Source: JBCAWW01 sp039024315
GTDB lineage: Bacteria > Bacteroidota > Bacteroidia > J057
Assembly: GCA_039024315.1 (NCBI GenBank)
Contig: JBCCQN010000049.1
Coordinates: 1-42,144 of the forward strand
Length of the DNA: 42,144 bases
Reading direction: 5' to 3'
The position numbers were made by a program, and so were the translations under genes. This document shows, piece by piece, positions 26,566 to 33,950 of the stretch. The notes under the pieces are model-generated. The model saw only the letters and a list, made by a program, of their open reading frames with translations. It did not search any database and had not been told where the DNA came from. Every line of letters starts with the position of its first letter. The stretch's first letter is position 1.

Positions 26566-27132
26566 TTAATACTCAATGCCAGCCGGAATTTCTTCTCCGG
26601 CGCGAATAAATCGGAAGAGTTGATTTTCGCCGCCATGGGGATCGTATTGAACTACGCGAGTACCATTGTTATTTTCTGAGCCAAAGACATCAAGGGCTTT
26701 GCCGCTATGCTTGGCTACAATCATATAGTAGCCATCCCCCTGATCGACGAGCTTGAAAAGCTGATTGGAGTGATTGCCGTTTTCCCATTGTTGGATGGCG
26801 GTCCCATTGCCTTTGGCACAGGTGCCACCCGTAACATCTAAGCCTTTGCCACTATGGCGAGCGATGATACGATAATAGCCATTGCCAACGGCTTCGAAAC
26901 GGAACTGCTGATTTTCTTGCTGATTGACTTCCCATTGTTGCACGGCGACGCCATTGCCACGCATATCGGTACCCCCGCGAACGTCGAGTACCTTATCACT
27001 ATGCTTAGCAGAGATCAGGTAATAGGTGTTTGCTTGTGGCAGTTGGGCCATCAGACTAAATAGTCCAAGAACAAAACAAAAAGCGAACAAGGCAGCCTTA
27101 CGGCCAAAAGAAATCGATTGGTAGGTTTGCAT
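26566..27132 (-). CDS. Secreted ricin-type beta-trefoil lectin
   Basis: 188 aa from the ATG at 27132; a GTG at 27141 would add three residues. The signal peptide ends near LMAQ. Three repeats follow, each with KHSDKVLDV- or RHSGKGLDV-type starts and QQWE.., QQWE.., VQYD.. plus QLFRF ends (RICIN_2, PF14200). The domain fills the mature protein, so this is a lectin without an enzyme. It probably binds galactose-type sugars or another glycan outside the cell. It has no T9SS sorting domain. The third repeat has lost the Trp of the Q-x-W motif. Confidence 0.85.
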   Translation of the reverse strand: MQTYQSISFGRKAALFAFCFVLGLFSLMAQLPQANTYYLISAKHSDKVLDVRGGTDMRGNGVAVQQWEVNQQENQQFRFEAVGNGYYRIIARHSGKGLDVTGGTCAKGNGTAIQQWENGNHSNQLFKLVDQGDGYYMIVAKHSGKALDVFGSENNNGTRVVQYDPHGGENQLFRFIRAGEEIPAGIEY

Positions 27133-27323
27133 AACTTTCACGATTTATCAGTGGTGGAAAATAAATGCGAAAGAGTGTAGTGTTAATTAAGTAACGGTGA
27201 ATCAGGGGCTTAGCGTATATATTGAATCTCATTAATATAAAGGAGAGGTCAAAACACCGCAGATTCTGCTTAGCCTTTTTGGCCCGAAGCGGTTACATTG
27301 TGCTCAATTAGATTTACCTAGGC

Positions 27324-27929
27324 ATGGATAAGCTATCGGACCTTCAAATATTGCAAGGAATCCAAGCAGGCGCCCAAGGAGCGGAAAAGGCGGTAAAAGC
27401 CCTTTACCGACAAGAACGGGAGCGTTGTTTGGCCTATTTGCAAAAGCAAGGTGCGAAGGCAGAGGAAGCTAAGGATTTGTTTCAAGAGGCGGTTATCGCA
27501 GTGTTTGAAAACATCCGAGCAGGTAAGTTTCGGGGCGAAAGCAAGCTGGGCAACTATCTATTGAGCGTAGCCCGTTTTTTATGGCTCAATCGAGTGAAGC
27601 GTTCCGCGATCGCGGAACGTATCCACCAAGCTCAAACACCCGAAGTGTCTCATCCAGGACCATTGCCTTACCTGTTGGCCGCGGAACAATCCCAGCAGAT
27701 TCAGGCCTTATTCGCCGCCTTAGGGGAGCAATGCAGCGAAGTCCTCAATCGGTCGATTTATTGGGAGGATACGATGGAAGAGCTCGCTGCGAGCATGGGT
27801 TATGCTAGTGCTCAGATCGCTCGCAACAAGAAATATCGCTGTCTAGAAAGACTACGCAAAATGATCAAAAATGCAGGTAGCCAATTCACTTGGTTACAAG
27901 AAATTGGCAGTATCCAAGACGCCCACTGA
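27324..27929 (+). CDS. ECF sigma factor paired with TPR anti-sigma (second copy)
   Basis: 201 aa. Region 2 is EEAKDLFQEAVIAVFENI with a following SKLGNYLLSVARFLWLNRVKR; region 4 is TMEELAASMGYASAQIARNKKYRCLERL. It resembles the sigma at 20750 in length and in the motif at its region 4 (A-S-x-[GA]-[FY]-A-x-A). The linker between regions contains KRSAIAERIHQ, encoded by a 20-base perfect palindrome (27600-27619) that belongs to the dispersed repeat core family. The stop overlaps the next ATG by one base (TGATG), which implies coupled translation. Confidence 0.85.
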   Translation: MDKLSDLQILQGIQAGAQGAEKAVKALYRQERERCLAYLQKQGAKAEEAKDLFQEAVIAVFENIRAGKFRGESKLGNYLLSVARFLWLNRVKRSAIAERIHQAQTPEVSHPGPLPYLLAAEQSQQIQALFAALGEQCSEVLNRSIYWEDTMEELAASMGYASAQIARNKKYRCLERLRKMIKNAGSQFTWLQEIGSIQDAH

Positions 27930-28654
27930 TGATGGCTGAAGCAAACGAAAATATCATTCGCTATCTCCGAGAAGAGATGAACGAAGGCGAAAAAGCGGCT
28001 TTTGAAGCACAGTTGGCGCAGTCAGATGAGCTGCGGGAATCACTGGCGGAAATGCGTCGCGCCATTCAAGCCAGTCAACTATTTGGGCAATTAAAGCTAC
28101 GCCAACAGTTAGGCGAATTGGAGGCTGAATTATCATCCCAAAAGCCCAATGAGGTACGTCCCTTTCGGCTCTATTGGGTGGCGGCGGCAGTCTTGGTAAT
28201 CACCTTAGCCGGACTTTGGTATTTCAATCGTCCTGTACCAACAGCCCAATATTTTGCTCAGTACTTCGAGCCTTATCGAGCACCTGTCAATATTCGTTCG
28301 AGTCCTGGGGTTACTGATATCTGGGAGCAAGGCCGTAAGGCTTATGAGGCTGGAGATTTTTCGCTGGCCGCGGAACGCTTCGGCTCCCTCACCAACGCGA
28401 CAGGGGTGCCGACTTATCTGAGAGACTTTTACTGGGCCGTGAGCCTACTCAGTCAGGAACAACCCAAGGCGAAAAAAGCGGTTGACTTATTGAAAAATGT
28501 AGCCGGCTTGACCACGGGCTACCAAGAACCAGCGATTTGGTACTTGGCCTTGGCCTATTTACAACTTGAGCAAAAAGAAGATGCTCGATTCTACCTACAA
28601 CGTTTGAGAGCTTATCGTTCGACGGAGGCGAAAGAAATCCTAAAAGGGCTCTAA
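27929..28654 (+). CDS. Transmembrane TPR protein, putative anti-sigma factor (second copy)
   Basis: 241 aa; the start is the ATG at 27929, which overlaps the sigma stop, with a second ATG directly after it. Cytoplasmic helical part 1-75 (NIIRYLREEMNEGEKAAFEAQ), one helix at about 80-98, then YFEPYR (112-117), the same juxtamembrane motif as in 21345 and 39737, and TPR-like units (AYEAGDFSLAAERFGSLT, LAYLQLEQKEDARFYLQRL). Same inferred role as its paralogues. Its stop codon overlaps the stop codon of the convergent gene on the other strand. Confidence 0.75.
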   Translation: MMAEANENIIRYLREEMNEGEKAAFEAQLAQSDELRESLAEMRRAIQASQLFGQLKLRQQLGELEAELSSQKPNEVRPFRLYWVAAAVLVITLAGLWYFNRPVPTAQYFAQYFEPYRAPVNIRSSPGVTDIWEQGRKAYEAGDFSLAAERFGSLTNATGVPTYLRDFYWAVSLLSQEQPKAKKAVDLLKNVAGLTTGYQEPAIWYLALAYLQLEQKEDARFYLQRLRAYRSTEAKEILKGL

Positions 28655-29034
28655 GCTTTGAGGCTTAACTTTCGCAGTTGCCCCCAATACTTAAAGGTGA
28701 ATTCTAATTCGATAAAAAGGGCAATCATACCAAGGACCGTGACCATAAGCATGATCAGGCTATTAGCTTCCGCATAAGCTACGGAAGCCTCTGATACTAA
28801 CTCTGCGACCCAAGTCTTGCCCCCCACCAACCAAGCGATCATCAAACCCAAGGTACTTCCCACGCCTGCCATCGCTACGCGAAGGTTTTTCCGCACGCGC
28901 TTACGCCTGAGCGCCACGGCTTCAACTGACAACATCAATTTATCCGCTAAGCCAGCTGGTGCCTTTGTGGGAGCGACAGATTGCAGCATTTCTGCCAATT
29001 GGGGGTCTTTATGTTCGGAAGAAGAAGATTTCAT
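28651..29034 (-). CDS. Small membrane protein, putative anti-sigma factor of the DUF6249 operon
   Basis: 127 aa from the ATG at 29034, whose ATGA overlaps the stop of the sigma gene. Upstream starts would run into the sigma frame. Residues 1-50 are cytoplasmic (PQLAEMLQSVAPTKAPAGLADKLMLSV resembles the short N-terminal segment of such anti-sigma proteins), and two helices follow (about 52-72 and 92-115). No zinc-finger motif. By position it is the likely anti-sigma of the gene upstream; function not proven. Confidence 0.7.
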   Translation of the reverse strand: MKSSSSEHKDPQLAEMLQSVAPTKAPAGLADKLMLSVEAVALRRKRVRKNLRVAMAGVGSTLGLMIAWLVGGKTWVAELVSEASVAYAEANSLIMLMVTVLGMIALFIELEFTFKYWGQLRKLSLKA

Positions 29035-29591
29035 TCGAGTATCGGATTGGGAAGGCCCATGCCTTCGAGACACTGATAAAAATTGTGGCGCCCTCTATGA
29101 AGCAGCACTTTGAGATTGCTAAGGCTGATCCCGGTTTGCTCGTTCATCTCTTGCAGAGAGCATTCGTTGAGATAAAAGAGTTGCAGGACCAAAGCTTCTT
29201 TGGGTTTGAGTTGAGCTAAGACAGTTTGGATAAGCTGCTGGCGTTCGGCTAGAGCGAGTTGTTTCAGGCCCTCGTTGAGAACGCTCAGTCGGCTCTCGTT
29301 GAGTGGATCTGGGTGATGAAGGTACTCTTGCTTGGGCTGGCGTTTGAGGGTTTTTAGGGCCTCATGGTACACGATGCGGTACAGCCAGGAAGAAAATTTA
29401 GCTTCCTGGCGGTACTTTTTGAGATTCTTAAAAGCTTTCAAAAAAGCGTCCTGCGTGACTTCTTCGGCCAAAGTGGGAGTTTTTACGATGCTCAAGGCGA
29501 TCGTATAAGCCATGTCCTGATAGCACTCCACAAAATATCGAAATGCTTGGACATCTCCGGCTAAAACTCGTTCCAGTTGGCTTTGCTCCAC
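29031..29591 (-). CDS. ECF sigma factor, RpoE/SigW-like
   Basis: 186 aa with a GTG start at 29591, two bases after the DUF6249 stop; no ATG fits better. It is the most standard ECF in the window: region 2 FVECYQDMAYTIALSIV and AEEVTQDAFLKAFKNL, WLYRIVYHEALKTLKR, then region 4 LVLQLFYLNECSLQEM and ISLSNLKVLLHRGRHNF. It lies in the DUF6249 / sigma / small membrane protein order common in Bacteroidota, where it is thought to respond to envelope conditions. It overlaps the downstream gene by four bases. Confidence 0.9.
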   Translation of the reverse strand: MEQSQLERVLAGDVQAFRYFVECYQDMAYTIALSIVKTPTLAEEVTQDAFLKAFKNLKKYRQEAKFSSWLYRIVYHEALKTLKRQPKQEYLHHPDPLNESRLSVLNEGLKQLALAERQQLIQTVLAQLKPKEALVLQLFYLNECSLQEMNEQTGISLSNLKVLLHRGRHNFYQCLEGMGLPNPILE

Positions 29592-29593
29592 GC

Positions 29594-29983
29594 TTAAAAC
29601 AACTCTTTTTCGTGCTCAACCACATTGTGGATGTTTGACTGTGGCATGCTTTCTTCCTGACGGATTTCAAAGAAATAAGCCAAGACTAAACCAGCCCCCC
29701 CACAGAAAAACATCAAAGCAGGGTAAAGCTCAAAACCACCAAAATGTAAAATGTGCTCGCAGACAAAGCCCATGAACAAGCCTAAGCCAATGCCGCACAT
29801 AAAGAGACCAATTTTGATAGATAAAAAGCGACTAGAACGCTTGCGCTCAGGATCGTGCAAAGGGATACCTTCGTGGATCATGGCCATGCGTTCGATGTGG
29901 CGGGCTCTCAAAAAGAATAATAGTGTACCGCCTACTACCACAGATAAAATAGAAAGAAAAGTTCCTGGTCCTAGTTCAAACAT
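29594..29983 (-). CDS. DUF6249 membrane protein
   Basis: 129 aa from the ATG at 29983; an upstream non-ATG start near 30076 adds an unlikely 31 residues. One N-terminal helix (about 5-26), the family motif RHIERMAMIHEGIPL, then two helices (about 54-75 and 82-103) and a charged tail. First gene of the three-gene sigma operon. DUF6249 has no known biochemical function; its constant place before ECF sigma factors points to a regulatory or sensing role. Three AGTCTAA repeats lie 70-110 bases upstream. Confidence 0.75.
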   Translation of the reverse strand: MFELGPGTFLSILSVVVGGTLLFFLRARHIERMAMIHEGIPLHDPERKRSSRFLSIKIGLFMCGIGLGLFMGFVCEHILHFGGFELYPALMFFCGGAGLVLAYFFEIRQEESMPQSNIHNVVEHEKELF

Positions 29984-30051
29984 AATCTTGAGTTTAAGTA
30001 AAGAGTAAACAGTATCCAGCACAGAGAAAAAATGTTCCGATAAACCATATA

Positions 30052-30094
30052 GTCTAATTTTCCCAAGTCTAAACACTAAATACTCTAGTCTAAG
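30052..30094 (-). promoter_or_regulatory. Three AGTCTAA repeats upstream of the DUF6249 sigma operon
   Basis: AGTCTAA occurs at 30052-30058, 30067-30073 and 30088-30094, start-to-start distances 15 and 21 bases. They lie in the gap between the second CHAT gene and the DUF6249 gene. A repeated short box in a promoter gap suggests a regulator site, but the sequence is AT-rich and chance is possible. Confidence 0.3.
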
Positions 30095-30141
30095 TACTTA
30101 ATGCGTATTTGTTGGATAAGATCCTCCATTTCGAGAGAAGG

Positions 30142-33036
30142 TTACAAGTCAGGCCTATTTTTTCGAAAAAAGATGATTGTCAAGCTAAACAATACTAACA
30201 CAATACCACCAATCCACCAGCTGTAAGTCTTAGAAGCAGGCTTAGTCAAGCCACTCCCTTCGCCAATCAAAACAAAACCGGACCAGAAAAACGGGTGTGT
30301 ACTCGTGGGCTCAGTATTTTGTAGGTAGTCCAGCCTTGCTGAACGCATGGCTTGAGCGCGAGATTCGCCGGCTTGCAAATGCTGGTAAAAATAGCCCATC
30401 AAATCCGCTGTAGAGCGATCATCTACCGTCCAAAGACTCGTAAGTAGCGAAGGACAGCCTGCATATTGAAAAGCTCGTCCCAAACTCATCAAACCTTCCC
30501 CCGCGATATAAGCGCCGCTACCGGTATTGCAGGCGGACAAGATGGCGAGTTCAGCGGATAGCCCTAAACCATAAAGCTCATAAGTATGGAGTAGCCCATC
30601 ATGCATACTGTCTGGAGCCAGCACAAAATGCGAAAGCGCTGCCTGTTCATGATCAACCGTAGCATGGGTAGCTAAGTGTAAAATCCTCGCCTGGGGTGCG
30701 TAAGTGTAGAAATTAGATTCATTGGCCAAGCCTGAGGTATAGCTTTGACCTTGAAATAGATTTTGACCATTAGCCAATTCTGCTTGGCTATGAGGCAGAG
30801 AAGTGTAGCCTGAATTCAGCGTGGCATAATCAGGCGAAAAGCCAAGCCAAGGGCTTTCTGCCTCAGCTTTTTGACGGTCCCTTTGGCCCAAAAGTAAGCT
30901 CGCCGAAGGCGCGTAGCGAATATGGTAATCGCGAAATAGATAAGGCAATTTGCGGAAGCCTAGCGCAGTACTGGCGTCTATTTTCCGCTGTAACAAAACC
31001 TCAAAAGGTAATTCGCTCAAAGGCCCGCTGGGTATGATGACTAACTCTTGGGGAGTAGCCTGCCCTATGAGTTTACTGACCAAGGTGAAGTAAAGACTCG
31101 GTCCTAAGCTGGTAAATTGCTCATAACTCAGTTGGGGTTCCTTGAGATAGGCTAGGTGATCGCTTAGCAGAATTCTAAAAGCGGCAATTTCCTGCTGTAA
31201 GTCATCAGGATTAGGATGGATTTGCAGGTAAAAGCTATCTTTTACGATCCCGAAGAGATAGAGTTGATCCTCCCCCCAAAAATACTCTATCAAGAGAGTT
31301 GAGTCCGACAAATTGGCTTGTATTTCGGCCAAAGGCATACTGGCTACCTGAAACTTTAGCTCATAATAGGCGGGATATTCTAGCTTGATTTCTTGTAGAT
31401 AGCTTTGATATTCATTTTGCAGACGTAAATACTCCTTTTGCCAAAGGGCAAGATTTTTAGGACGACTCTGGCTGCAGCGTTGTTGCTCGCGCTTGATCTT
31501 GGCTTGGTATTCTTCGAGAGCGGCCAGTAGGGCTTTCTCCCGTCCAAGGAGACTAGGAGGGACGCCACTAATTTGTTGGGCTTTTTGAGCCTGCGCACTG
31601 GCTTGCAGGAAATAGGCACGGCTTTTTTCGGAATAATCAAAAGCAGCTTCAAAATAGAAGCGTTCGCCGAGGCGATGATAAAAATCTAAAGCAGCAGCAA
31701 TCGCATGCTCATAAATGGGGTAGGCAAGCTGGGTCCAAAAAAAGCGAGGGTCCTGATTAAAATGCTTTTGCCGCACGATATCTACATATTCTACTGCCAA
31801 AGCAAAGCTTTGATAAGCGCCGCGCAGATAATGAGTGTCCTGCGCTACCTGATACAAGGACCACAACACTTTCCCCTTGCCGAGTAAAGCCTCAATCACA
31901 TATTTTTCGTAGCCAGGAGAGGGCTTCAACTCGGGCTGCACTTGCCAGTCAAGCGATAAGTTAGTATCACATAGGATTTGTAGGGACTGCTGAAAGGCTA
32001 GCAAGGCTCGCTGGTAATCAGCCCGACGGGCATAGCTGCGGGCCAGGAAATTGTTGCAAGCTCCCGTAAGCGGATGAGAAGGACCATAGGCTTTTTTACG
32101 AAAGTCTAGGGCCGCTTGGTAATAAGGGAGGGCGGCTTGGCTACTGCTGCGCAGAACGCTATCCCCCTGCGCCAAAAGGGCGATGCTTTGATCGTTATTG
32201 ATCACCGGCGCTCCCAGCGTGGATTTGTCATAATAGCGGAGGGCCTGATCCTCTATCCCCAATTCGTAATACATATCTCCTGTTGCCTCATACAAAAAAC
32301 GCATATAGGCCTCATTGACAGGATGGAGGTCCCAGATAGCTTCTGTTTTGAGATACAATTCTAAGGCAAGTTCAAAATTACCGAGGTGATAATGATTGTT
32401 GGCACTATTGTAAAAAGAGATGCCATAAGCTTGATGATCTTTGGCCAGAAAAGGCTCATAAGCTTGTCGCTCCTGCTCATAATATTGTAGCGACTGCTCA
32501 TATTGGCCACGGTATTGGGCTCCATTGCCGAGATTACGTAAGATGATCCCCGCTAGAAAAGGATTCGTAGCTTGGGCTAGGCGCTCCATGGCTTGCTGGT
32601 AGTAATGCTCTGAGGAGTCGGACTGCTGGTCAATATACTGATAGTAAACGGCTAGGGCATAAGACCGTCTGGCGTCTAGGGCTAAGTCGGGCCTCAATTG
32701 AGCAAAAAAGAGGGCTGCTTTGCGCTGATGTTTGCGGATACTTTGGTATTCGAGCAGCCGCCAGAGGCGCTCATCATTGGGCTGCGCTGGCTTACGTTCA
32801 AGGTCTGTCTCCACTAAACCAACGGCCTTGCGCTTACTATCCACTCGAAAAGTGAGGTCGGATAAGGCAAATAAATAGCGTTGGCTGCTGTCCGTGCGGC
32901 TGCTGATTAGTTTTAGTGCTGCTGCTTTTTGTCCAAGGTACTCTAGACTATCTACGGCCCGATAAAAAGCATCATCGAGTTTTTGCCCCCAGCCCCAAGC
33001 GGGAGTCATCAGCAAAATTAGGAGTAGGTAGCGCAT
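30142..33036 (-). CDS. Membrane-anchored TPR-CHAT protease (second copy)
   Basis: 964 aa from the ATG at 33036. Signal peptide about 1-18 (ending WGWGQ), TPR repeats about 80-360, a coiled-coil stretch near 480-540, a CHAT domain about 640-925 with H791 (HLATHA) and C836 (LSACNTG), followed by GEGLMSLGRAFQYAGCPS, and a C-terminal helix at about 938-957 with a short basic cytoplasmic tail (RKNRPDL). The same layout as the protein at 15558, but the two differ widely in sequence, so the duplication is old. It precedes the DUF6249-sigma operon on the same strand, 158 bases away. A repeat core lies inside the TPR region (32144-32159, encoding VLRSSSQA). Confidence 0.9.
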   Translation of the reverse strand: MRYLLLILLMTPAWGWGQKLDDAFYRAVDSLEYLGQKAAALKLISSRTDSSQRYLFALSDLTFRVDSKRKAVGLVETDLERKPAQPNDERLWRLLEYQSIRKHQRKAALFFAQLRPDLALDARRSYALAVYYQYIDQQSDSSEHYYQQAMERLAQATNPFLAGIILRNLGNGAQYRGQYEQSLQYYEQERQAYEPFLAKDHQAYGISFYNSANNHYHLGNFELALELYLKTEAIWDLHPVNEAYMRFLYEATGDMYYELGIEDQALRYYDKSTLGAPVINNDQSIALLAQGDSVLRSSSQAALPYYQAALDFRKKAYGPSHPLTGACNNFLARSYARRADYQRALLAFQQSLQILCDTNLSLDWQVQPELKPSPGYEKYVIEALLGKGKVLWSLYQVAQDTHYLRGAYQSFALAVEYVDIVRQKHFNQDPRFFWTQLAYPIYEHAIAAALDFYHRLGERFYFEAAFDYSEKSRAYFLQASAQAQKAQQISGVPPSLLGREKALLAALEEYQAKIKREQQRCSQSRPKNLALWQKEYLRLQNEYQSYLQEIKLEYPAYYELKFQVASMPLAEIQANLSDSTLLIEYFWGEDQLYLFGIVKDSFYLQIHPNPDDLQQEIAAFRILLSDHLAYLKEPQLSYEQFTSLGPSLYFTLVSKLIGQATPQELVIIPSGPLSELPFEVLLQRKIDASTALGFRKLPYLFRDYHIRYAPSASLLLGQRDRQKAEAESPWLGFSPDYATLNSGYTSLPHSQAELANGQNLFQGQSYTSGLANESNFYTYAPQARILHLATHATVDHEQAALSHFVLAPDSMHDGLLHTYELYGLGLSAELAILSACNTGSGAYIAGEGLMSLGRAFQYAGCPSLLTSLWTVDDRSTADLMGYFYQHLQAGESRAQAMRSARLDYLQNTEPTSTHPFFWSGFVLIGEGSGLTKPASKTYSWWIGGIVLVLFSLTIIFFRKNRPDL

Positions 33037-33090
33037 CAAAAGCTTTGCTTATCATAAAATACAAAATTTGTAGGAAGCATTTTTGTTAGG

Positions 33091-33202
33091 GCTGCTTCGC
33101 AGAACGTTTCTCTCAAGGGCGTATGCAATAGGCCCTTACATTAGCGATCTGTAGCGGCCTATTGCATAGGCCGCCAATAGAAGCAAGCGTTCCGCGCAGC
33201 GG
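33091..33202. repeat. Composite of two dispersed-repeat copies head to head
   Basis: From the left, GCTGCTTCGCAGAACG with TTTCTCTC and a hairpin AAGGGC (33115-33120) / GCCCTT (33132-33137). From the right in reverse, core GCGTTCCGCGCAGCGG (33187-33202). Between them is a perfect hairpin GCGGCCTA (33154-33161) / TAGGCCGC (33167-33174). The block therefore looks like two copies in opposite orientation, in the gap between the CHAT gene start and the terminator of the PH-like gene. Confidence 0.6.
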
Positions 33203-33206
33203 TGAC

Positions 33207-33239
33207 AAAAAAACTGCCTACAAATTGCTTTGCAGGCAG
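33207..33239 (-). terminator. Rho-independent terminator of the PH-like membrane protein gene
   Basis: CTGCCT (33214-33219) pairs with AGGCAG (33234-33239), and CAAA/TTTG continues the stem after one mismatch. Read on the minus strand the stem is followed by seven T. It begins 6 bases after the stop codon. Confidence 0.8.
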
Positions 33240-33245
33240 AAGGTC

Positions 33246-33788
33246 TCAGCGATAGCTCATGATCAACTGATATACCTCTTTGACATGCTGGATCTGAAGA
33301 AACTTACCTTTGAAGCTCGTGATCCATTGGTTGCGCTTGCTGTAGGGATTAGAATTGTTGAATTTGATCGAACCAGTACGGTCTTTCTTTTCGCTAAACT
33401 CAACCCTAGGGAGGTACTTGATCTCGTAATTGCTAATGCTGTTTTTGAAGAGACCTGTTTTGATCAAGATTCGACCACGATCTGTGATACCATATACAGT
33501 ACGCTGGCGAATCATATACTCATGTATGAAGCGACCGATAGTGATATAAAAGGCCATCATCAAAAAAGGGATCAAAAAGACGCTAAAAAAGGGGGATTCA
33601 TCACGACTAAAATGGATGATATTGGCCCCAAAAGCCATAAAAACGCCCCCTCCCCACATAATTGAAAAGGGAATCAAAAAGATGTCAATTGGCTTGAGTT
33701 TGATTCCGTTTTCAGGACGATCTACCCACACCAAATTTTCACCTGAGAGCAAAGCAGGACGCAATTGCTCCCACAATAAAGTGTTCAT
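33246..33788 (-). CDS. Membrane protein with PH-like domain
   Basis: 180 aa. A cytoplasmic N-terminus with GENLVWVDRPENGIKLKPIDIF, two helices (about 36-56 and 68-90), then a soluble segment with YGITDRGRILIKTGLFKNSISNYEIKYLPRVEFSEK, split here by its own strands, which follows the pattern of bacterial PH (bPH2/YdbS-like) domains. Function of these domains is not known. It stands alone, with its own terminator. Confidence 0.7.
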   Translation of the reverse strand: MNTLLWEQLRPALLSGENLVWVDRPENGIKLKPIDIFLIPFSIMWGGGVFMAFGANIIHFSRDESPFFSVFLIPFLMMAFYITIGRFIHEYMIRQRTVYGITDRGRILIKTGLFKNSISNYEIKYLPRVEFSEKKDRTGSIKFNNSNPYSKRNQWITSFKGKFLQIQHVKEVYQLIMSYR

Positions 33789-33895
33789 GAATCAGTACGT
33801 TAATGTTGTTTATTTAAAGACTGACAGGGGGAATAAAGGTCCAAAAAAATCGTACGAATTCGACCAAAAATCGTATCGCTATACTCCCAAAAGCA

Positions 33896-33932
33896 GCGGG
33901 CGTCTAATAGCATATAGCTCTTAGACGCCCGC
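33896..33932 (-). terminator. Strong hairpin after dsbD
   Basis: GCGGGCGTCTAA (33896-33907) and TTAGACGCCCGC (33921-33932) form a perfect 12 bp stem with a 13-base loop. On the minus strand TGCTTTTGGG follows. It lies 18 bases after the dsbD stop and is the most stable hairpin in the window. Confidence 0.8.
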
Positions 33933-33950
33933 GATCAAGAAAGACTCAAT

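Noticed and set aside
27605..27614. GCGATCGC, the HIP1 octamer of cyanobacteria, inside the palindrome
   Set aside because: It is a by-product of the CGTTCCGCGA arm and its complement; other copies of the family lack it.
33162..33665. Plus-strand frame of 167 codons over the PH-like gene
   Set aside because: It begins in repeat sequence and runs antisense to a better-supported membrane protein with its own terminator.
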